Origin: DATKZH01 sp964475955 | GTDB lineage: Bacteria; Planctomycetota; Planctomycetia; Pirellulales; Thermoguttaceae | Length of the DNA: 11,255 bases | Direction: 5' to 3' | Assembly: GCA_964475955.1 (NCBI GenBank) | Contig: CAYYZY010000240.1 | Span: forward strand, 1 to 11,255 | In this document: positions 6,427-11,255 of the stretch, in pieces | How positions within the stretch are numbered: position 1 is the stretch's first letter | How the letters are laid out: every line of letters begins with the position of its first letter | Notes under the pieces: model-generated | The model's input: the letters and a program-made list of their open reading frames with translations, nothing else | What the model was told of the DNA's origin: nothing | Database searches by the model: none | Position numbers and translations under genes: made by a program

Positions 6427-6442
6427 GCTAGATAGGTAGTAC
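6425..6442 (+). promoter_or_regulatory. operator-like palindrome for the GntR repressor
   Basis: GTGCTA, 6 bases, TAGTAC is a palindrome with one mismatch per arm pair. It overlaps the predicted transcription start and lies just before the Shine-Dalgarno AGGAGG (6443-6448). GntR/YtrA-type repressors bind such GT..TA-N-TA..AC sites at their own promoters, so autorepression is likely. The site is seen; the binding protein is inferred. Confidence 0.6.
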
Positions 6443-6453
6443 AGGAGGACGCC

Positions 6454-6843
6454 ATGTTCTTCACGATCGATCCCTCCGACGACTTGGCCATCTACGATCA
6501 GGTCGTGCGCCAGGTCAAGTTCGCCGTGGCCGGCGACGCCGTCAAGGTCGGCGAGCTGGTACCCTCCGTGCGCGAGCTGGCCCGCGAGCTGAGGATCAAC
6601 CCGAACACCGTCGCCCGAGCCTACCGCCAGTTGCAGACCGACGGCGTGCTGGAGTCGGTTCGTGGGACCGGGCTGGCCGTCGCCCGGGGTGCGGACGAGC
6701 ACTGCCGCACCGAGCGCGTCCGGCTGATTCGCCAGCGGCTCCGGCAGGTGCTTCTGGAGGCGCGGCAGAGCCGGCTCGACTGCGCCCAACTGCGAGGCCT
6801 GGTGGAGAGTGAACTGGGCAACGTCGAGCGAGAGGAGGTGTGA
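6454..6843 (+). CDS. GntR-family repressor, YtrA subfamily, 129 aa
   Basis: It should bind the operon's operator and release it on an inducing signal. Residues 1-30 (MFFTIDPSDDLAIYDQVVRQ) are the usual YtrA-type opening. Residues ~27-80 are the winged helix, with VPSVRELARELRINPNTVAR and a TDGVLESVRGTGLAVA wing. The remaining ~45 residues form a short helical tail. There is no large ligand-binding domain, which sets the YtrA group apart from FadR or HutC types. AGGAGG lies 5 bases before the ATG. The stop codon is 2 bases from the ATPase start codon, so the two are translated together. YtrA-type genes usually precede ABC transporter genes induced by cell-envelope antibiotics; that role is known for relatives and only inferred here. 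Confidence 0.92.
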   Translation: MFFTIDPSDDLAIYDQVVRQVKFAVAGDAVKVGELVPSVRELARELRINPNTVARAYRQLQTDGVLESVRGTGLAVARGADEHCRTERVRLIRQRLRQVLLEARQSRLDCAQLRGLVESELGNVEREEV

Positions 6844-6845
6844 GC

Positions 6846-7781
6846 ATGAAACCGGTGATCCGACTCAACGGCCTGTCGAAACGCTTCGGATCGCAGATTG
6901 CCCTGCGGAACCTCTCCCTGGAGGTCCCGCCGGGGGTGGTGTTCGCCCTGTTGGGGGAAAACGGGGCGGGAAAGACGACGGCGATCCGCATCCTGCTCGG
7001 GCTGGCCGAGCCGAATTCGGGCACGGCGGAGGTGCTGGGGATACCCAGCGCCAGCCGGGGCCTGGAGATCCGACGCCGCGTGGGCTACGTGCCGGAGGGC
7101 CCCACGCTCTACGAATGGATGACCGTCGCCGAGATCGGCTGGTTCACGGCCGGGTTCTACGGTAACGGGTTCCTGCCGGCGTACCTCCGGCTGGCCAGCG
7201 AGTTCGGGCTGCCGCACCGTCGCAAGCTGAAGAAGCTTTCGCGGGGGATGCGGGCGAAGGTATCGCTGTCGCTCGCGCTGGCGCACGACCCGGAGCTATT
7301 GGTTCTCGACGAGCCCACCTCGGGGCTCGACGCGCTGGTGCGCCGCGAATTCCTGGAGAGCATGGTCGATCGGGCGGCCACGGGAAAGACGGTTCTCCTT
7401 TCCAGCCACCAGATCGCCGAAGTGGAGCGCGTGGCCGACGTGGTGGCCATCCTGCGCGAAGGCGAGCTGATGCTGGTCGAGCGGCTCGACGCGCTGAAGG
7501 CCCAGATGCGCGAGGTCACGCTCACCATGGCCGACGGCGCGCCCGGTCCGCCCGAGCTGCCCGGCGAAATCGTGGCCGGCCGTTGCCGGGCGCGGCAGTG
7601 GCAGATGATGGTGCGCTCGGCCGACGACGAGGGGCTGAGGCGCCTCGACCTTCAGGAGTCGGTTCGGCAGGTGGAGGTCCGCGCGCCGAACCTGGAGGAG
7701 ATCTTCGTGGCGTACCTGGAGCGCGGCCGATCGCCGGAGGTCGGCGAGCACGTCAACGCAGAGGAGGCTTCCGCGCGATGA
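6846..7781 (+). CDS. ABC transporter ATP-binding protein, 311 aa
   Basis: This hydrolyses ATP to drive the permease encoded next. Walker A is GENGAGKTT (37-45, K43), the signature is LSRGM (131-135, in place of LSGGQ), Walker B is LLVLDE (151-156) with catalytic E156, the D-loop is SGLDA (159-163) and the switch His is H188 in SSHQ. The Q-loop position seems to hold Glu (YVPEGPTLYEW, near residue 84), as in several YtrB-like exporters. Residues ~215-311 are a C-terminal extension seen in export ATPases of this type. I start it at ATG 6846, 7 bases after AGGAGG (6833-6838). The GTG at 6840 would be only 1 base from that site. Its stop overlaps the permease ATG (ATGA at 7778-7781), which indicates coupled translation. 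Confidence 0.94.
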   Translation: MKPVIRLNGLSKRFGSQIALRNLSLEVPPGVVFALLGENGAGKTTAIRILLGLAEPNSGTAEVLGIPSASRGLEIRRRVGYVPEGPTLYEWMTVAEIGWFTAGFYGNGFLPAYLRLASEFGLPHRRKLKKLSRGMRAKVSLSLALAHDPELLVLDEPTSGLDALVRREFLESMVDRAATGKTVLLSSHQIAEVERVADVVAILREGELMLVERLDALKAQMREVTLTMADGAPGPPELPGEIVAGRCRARQWQMMVRSADDEGLRRLDLQESVRQVEVRAPNLEEIFVAYLERGRSPEVGEHVNAEEASAR

Positions 7782-10567
7782 ACGTCTCCACGTTTCTCAG
7801 GTTGGTGTGGAAGGAGTACCGCCTCCAGCGGGGCTTCTGGGTGGCGATGGTCGTGGGGGCGGTGCTCTTGCACTTGTTGGTGATCGCGTTTTCGCTTCGC
7901 GCTTCGCAGGAAGGCCGGACGATATGGCTGTTCGACGTCTCCATGCTGCTGGCCGCGCTCTACGCCCTGGGCTGCGCGGCGACGCTTTTTGCCCTGGAGC
8001 GCGAGGCGGGGACGTACGGCTTCCAGCGATCGCTGCCGGTTTCGGCAAGCGGCGTCTTCTTCAGTAAGGTGACGTTCGCCGTGGCGAGCACGGCGGCGAT
8101 GCTCGGCGTGCTCTTCGGCCTGGCGTGGGTGATGTCCGGCCGACGCGTTCCGGATCCGAAGACGCACGTGGAGCTATGGGCCCTGTGGGGGCCCGGCGTG
8201 GTCGAGGTCCTGGCTTGGGGGACGCTCTTCTCCCTCCTCTTGCGACGGCCGCTCGGTGCGGCCGTCTTGGCCGTCGCCTGTGAGCTGGTCGTGTTCTTCT
8301 CGGGCATGATCTACCTCGGCGTCTCGCGCCAGATCTACCTGGCGATCCTGCCGATGCGCGCGGTCGTGGTAGCGGCCGTGGCCGTGGCGACGATCGTGGT
8401 CGGGCATCGCTGGTTCCGCGAGCGCCTGCTTGGCGTGCGCAGGTCGGAAGACGTTTACCCCGCGGTCCCCATGCCCGACGTGCCGATTTGCAGCCCGCCC
8501 CGTCCCACCGGCGCGCTCCGTCGGCTGGTGTGGCAGCAGGCGCGCCAGTCGGCCGGGATGCTGGCCGTCTTGAGCGCGATGATTGCCCCGCTGTGCCTGG
8601 CCGGGTTCTGGCTTTGGGTCCACGTGCTCTCCTCGCGCGGTCAGTTGCCGGATCCGCGGGTCCATAGCCCCTGGAACCAACCCGGCGTTGCCCTGCCTGC
8701 GGCGATCGCCCTGGTCGCGGCCCCGCTGGCCGGCGCATGCGTGTTCTTGGGTGACCAGCGGCGGCGCGGTTTTCGCTTCCTGGCCGAGCGCGGCGTGTCG
8801 CCGGGGCACGTATGGCTGAGCCGGCACCTGGTGTGGCTGGTTGCCGTGCTCTGCTGGGCGGGGCTGATCGTCGGCGCGGCGGTGCTGCCGGCGATGGCGC
8901 AGTACCGTGCCGTGCTCGCCACGGTGAAGGCGGCGGGGAGCGTGTTCGGGTTCGTCGTCCTCGCCTACGCGGCCGGGCAGCTCGCGTCGATGGTCTTTTC
9001 CAGCGGGATCCAGGCCGGGTTTTTCGGCACGTTGCTGACGGCGCTGGTGTGCTTCTGGGCGGGGTTGATGGGCTTTTTGGGCGTGCCCTGGCTCTGGTCG
9101 GTGGCGCCGATACCCTTGGTGCTGCTTGTGGCGACGCGGGTACGCACGCCCGGCTGGCTGCTCGAGCGGAACACCCCTCGGGCGTGGCTGCCCGTGGCGC
9201 TCTGGTTGGCAGTGCCGGCCGTGGTGATTGCGGCGGCGGCATGCGCGCACCGCGTCTATTCCATTCCGCGGGGCGATCCCGGGTTCGATCCGCAGGCGTT
9301 CGACCATCCCGTTGCCCCCGAAGCCCGGGTGACCAGGGAGACGTACCGCCGGGCGCTGGACCTGTACGAGGCCACGCCCGAATCGGGGTTGGATGAGGAC
9401 CGGCAGTACACGCTCTCTTCGGATCCCTCGCCCCCCCTGACCGAGGTCGACCTCTCGCTATTGGCCCAGAACGAGGCCGTGCTCGACATGGTGCTCGAAG
9501 CCACGCAGAAGCCGTGCGACTTCTTCGACCCCACGGGCCAGATTGCCTACACGCGGCCGGGCGTCGGGTTCGACGACCTGGGCCATTTGGTGGTCAACCG
9601 TGCGCGGCAGCTCCAGTCGCAGGGCGACCTCGATGCGGCCCTGGACCACTACCTGGCGGCGGTCCGGTTTGCGGCGCAGTTGCGCGTACGGTCGCCTTTC
9701 ACGCCGGAAGCCGACCGCGTGGAGCGATACGCGTACGACTGCCTGGCCTCCTGGGCCGCAGCGCCCGACCAGACGGCCGAGCGGCTGGGCAAGGCGATCG
9801 AACGGCTCGAGCCGATCCAGCAGGGCATGGCGCCGCGAAGCGACGCGGTCAAGCTGGAGTACGTCGTCCAGTTGCACGAGCTGGCCCGCATTGCGGGCGG
9901 CTTCGACTCGGCCGTGATGACCGAAATGCTCTATGATCATACGGACCGGGCGGTCCTGTATCTCGCCGTTCGGTGGCTGCCGTGGGAGCGGGCGCGTACG
10001 CGTCGCGTGATGCGGCTTGTGGCGGCCTCCGAGCTGAAAGCGGTCGGGGAAGTCGAAACGGCGGTTCGGCGCGGCCAGGCGGTCAGCATACCCGCCGTCG
10101 ATTTCCCGCGGCCGCGTGTCCTGCACAACACGTTCCCGCTCTTGAGGCTTCCAGGTCCGCAAGGCGACCGGATCGCATGGACGTATCTGCGCGTGGAGAC
10201 CCGCCGCCGGGCCGTGATCTTGCAGCTTGCCCTGGCCGGGTGGCGGGCCGAGCACGGCGAGCTGCCCGCGCGCCTGGAGGAACTCGCGGGGACGCTGGTC
10301 GACCGCGTACCGCGGGATCCGTTCACCGGCCGGCCGTTCGAGTACTTCCCGCAAGGAGCGGCCGCTGCGATCCGGCACGAGAACCCGTGGCTCGACGAAA
10401 ATGACCCGCGGCGACGCGAGCTTTCCGAGGTGATCGTCCCGGCCGGCGAGCCCTGTTTCCAGAGCCAGGGGCGGTACCGCTGCCGTGAGTTGCGCATGGG
10501 CCATTCGCTCTGGAGCGCCCGCGGTTCTTATCGCGACTTCATCTTCCCGATTCCCCGCGCGCGGTGA
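7778..10567 (+). CDS. ABC permease: two fused membrane halves plus large C-terminal domain, 929 aa
   Basis: This is the membrane part of the exporter. Half 1 (residues 1-210) begins FLRLVWKEYRLQRGFW and has about six hydrophobic helices (20-40, 52-73, 97-120, 138-155, 160-180, 190-208). Half 2 (247-490) begins RRLVWQQARQSAGMLA and has six or seven (258-283, 304-324, 350-371, 386-408, 411-434, 438-452, 470-490). The loops correspond: EREAGTYGFQRSLPVSASGV and GDQRRRGFRFLAERGVSPGH. Residues ~491-929 are soluble. They include a TPR-like helix pair (NRARQLQSQGDLDAALDHYL, about 607-626), then RRAVILQLALAGWRAEHGEL (810-829) and VPRDPFTGRPFEYF (844-857). The last two are a combination I remember from many planctomycete proteins and from pseudopilin-like domains. 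Which side of the membrane it faces depends on an even or odd helix count. GAGGAGG lies 10 bases before the ATG. The frame is open 65 codons further upstream, but that part overlaps the ATPase gene. Substrate unknown. Confidence 0.88.
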   Translation: MNVSTFLRLVWKEYRLQRGFWVAMVVGAVLLHLLVIAFSLRASQEGRTIWLFDVSMLLAALYALGCAATLFALEREAGTYGFQRSLPVSASGVFFSKVTFAVASTAAMLGVLFGLAWVMSGRRVPDPKTHVELWALWGPGVVEVLAWGTLFSLLLRRPLGAAVLAVACELVVFFSGMIYLGVSRQIYLAILPMRAVVVAAVAVATIVVGHRWFRERLLGVRRSEDVYPAVPMPDVPICSPPRPTGALRRLVWQQARQSAGMLAVLSAMIAPLCLAGFWLWVHVLSSRGQLPDPRVHSPWNQPGVALPAAIALVAAPLAGACVFLGDQRRRGFRFLAERGVSPGHVWLSRHLVWLVAVLCWAGLIVGAAVLPAMAQYRAVLATVKAAGSVFGFVVLAYAAGQLASMVFSSGIQAGFFGTLLTALVCFWAGLMGFLGVPWLWSVAPIPLVLLVATRVRTPGWLLERNTPRAWLPVALWLAVPAVVIAAAACAHRVYSIPRGDPGFDPQAFDHPVAPEARVTRETYRRALDLYEATPESGLDEDRQYTLSSDPSPPLTEVDLSLLAQNEAVLDMVLEATQKPCDFFDPTGQIAYTRPGVGFDDLGHLVVNRARQLQSQGDLDAALDHYLAAVRFAAQLRVRSPFTPEADRVERYAYDCLASWAAAPDQTAERLGKAIERLEPIQQGMAPRSDAVKLEYVVQLHELARIAGGFDSAVMTEMLYDHTDRAVLYLAVRWLPWERARTRRVMRLVAASELKAVGEVETAVRRGQAVSIPAVDFPRPRVLHNTFPLLRLPGPQGDRIAWTYLRVETRRRAVILQLALAGWRAEHGELPARLEELAGTLVDRVPRDPFTGRPFEYFPQGAAAAIRHENPWLDENDPRRRELSEVIVPAGEPCFQSQGRYRCRELRMGHSLWSARGSYRDFIFPIPRAR

Positions 10568-10603
10568 GCGGCACGAGGGGCCGGAACGAGAGGCGGCCGC
10601 GGC

Positions 10604-11231
10604 GACGACCCAAAACGGGTGCTCGTCGGTGGTGCGGATCTCTTGGGCCGAGCCGTCCGGACCGAGGATCTGGAGGACGCGGAGGCGGTGCGTCGTGCGT
10701 GCGAAGGCGTCGACGATCTCGCGCCGGCAGACCTCGCCGGTCTCCGGGTCCCTCGCCAGCACGTAGTCGCCCGGCCGGAGCTCCTCGATGTCCGAAGTCG
10801 CGTACTCCGGCTCTGCGTCGCTTGCCGCCACGGCGACCGTTGTCGGGCCCTCTCGGGGCGAGAACAGCGCGGACGGCAGGGCCTTGAAGAAGCAGAGACT
10901 GCCGATCAACAGGCACGCGGCAAGCGCGACCCAGCGGAGCGCCCGGCCGCCTGTCTTCGTCTTCGGCCGAACGGGGGCACGCCCCGTCCTTGTGGCAGCC
11001 GACCGTTCCCGCCCCGCGCGCGTCGGCGGCGGTGCAGAAGAGGGTGGTACCGAGGAGGAGTTGGGTGTCGGTGGCGTTGATGAGCGTTTCGTCGCCGACG
11101 ATGGGGCGGATGAGTTTTTCGCCCAGGAAGCGGTGGAAGCCGTTGCTGTAGCCGAGCTCGTCGCGCTCGGGGGCCTCGTAGAACATGGAGGAGGCGATGC
11201 CCATGAGTGCGCCAAGGTAAGCTGATGCAGA
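10604..11231 (-). pseudogene. frameshifted remnant of a Hint-domain polymorphic-toxin-like protein
   Basis: Two frames carry the remnant. From ~11231 to ~11005 one frame reads GIASSMFYEAPERDELGYSN then LIRPIVGDETLINATDTQLL, probably a connector region of a large secreted protein, though I am not sure. From ~11005 another frame carries a basic stretch, a membrane helix (ALRWVALAACLLIGSLCFF) and a Hint-like start: IEELRPGDYVLARDPETGEV then RTTDEHPFWV. Hint domains belong to the self-cleaving intein/hedgehog fold and occur in polymorphic toxins just before the toxin tip. Here the usual Cys at the domain start is absent. The domain stops after about 65 residues at HPFWV, and the rest of the domain and any toxin are gone. 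The open frame runs on antisense into the permease gene, which is meaningless. The first frame is closed upstream by a stop at 11232-11234. Confidence 0.62.
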
Positions 11232-11236
11232 TCAGC
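11221..11236. repeat. small perfect hairpin at the window edge
   Basis: GCTGAT (11221-11226), loop GCAG, ATCAGC (11231-11236) form a 6-bp stem. The next bases, CCGGACAATCCGG, contain a second short inverted repeat. They may belong to a repeat or mobile-element end beyond the window; nothing more can be said. Confidence 0.3.
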
Positions 11237-11255
11237 CGGACAATCCGGCCTGGCC

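Larger units (their letters stand above)
5744..6453. other. divergent intergenic region and long mRNA leader
   Basis: These 710 bases separate the minus-strand two-component genes from the plus-strand transporter operon. The AT-rich part (about 5930-6025) holds the regulator's promoter. The stretch 5744-5967 is its transcribed leader; I recognise no known riboswitch in it. A stable stem lies at about 5877-5895 (TTTGCGC/GCGCGAA) and a perfect 6-bp one at 6024-6038 (TGTTGC/GCAACA). From 6040 to 6395 I see only GC-rich sequence without supported genes. From 6398 the transporter operon's promoter begins. Confidence 0.6.

Noticed and set aside
7583..7777. Upstream extension of the permease frame by 65 codons
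   Set aside because: It overlaps the ATPase gene in another frame and is Gly/Arg-rich. The ATGA overlap with a Shine-Dalgarno sequence gives a better start.
9458..10600. Long minus-strand open frame continuing the Hint fragment into the permease region
   Set aside because: Homology to Hint stops at about 10604. Beyond that the frame only reads antisense to a well-supported permease.
1..11255. CRISPR array, tRNA, rRNA or known riboswitch
   Set aside because: No regularly spaced repeats, cloverleaf-like stretches, conserved ribosomal segments or riboswitch cores were seen by eye on either strand.

Overview
The window looks like a high-GC chromosome segment from a planctomycete (Planctomycetota). 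The evidence is the polymorphic-toxin-type Hint remnant behind a single membrane helix, a receiver protein with an N-terminal excisionase-type HTH, and a permease carrying a C-terminal domain style I associate with planctomycete proteins. This assignment is inference; there is no rRNA or other marker gene.

Left third (1-3194), mobile debris. An ISNCY-type transposase runs in from the left edge and is broken by an in-frame amber codon just after its second catalytic Asp motif. A fragment of a phage portal protein follows. It is cut off by a complete-looking insertion sequence (about 1480-2834) with ~20-bp inverted ends and one intact DDE-type transposase on the minus strand. That transposase has a perfect 14-bp inverted repeat that would bury its start codon in read-through transcripts. 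To the right is a small, lower-GC gene that may encode a winged-helix protein and may have lost its 5' end to the IS. The IS has no visible target duplication and unlike sequences on its two sides.

Middle (3195-6453), signal transduction. On the minus strand a consensus promoter (TTGACA, 16 bp, TATAAT) drives a long leader and a response regulator of the order HTH-receiver. A 185-bp gap with a strong 9-bp GC hairpin follows, then a soluble histidine kinase. The pair probably forms one two-component system.

Right (6454-10567), a plus-strand operon: a YtrA-type GntR repressor with an operator-like palindrome at its own promoter, an ABC ATPase 2 bp downstream, and a 929-residue permease overlapping the ATPase stop codon (ATGA). 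The permease contains two fused membrane halves and a ~430-residue C-terminal soluble domain. The likely logic is an autoregulated exporter induced by a compound or by envelope stress; the substrate is unknown.

Right edge (10604-11231), minus strand: a frameshifted remnant of a Hint-domain polymorphic-toxin-like protein that meets the permease gene tail to tail.

I see no CRISPR array, tRNA or rRNA. No single new system is proven. The least ordinary elements are the permease-sensor fusion, the HTH-receiver/kinase pair with its symmetric promoter element, and the hairpin that guards the transposase start.
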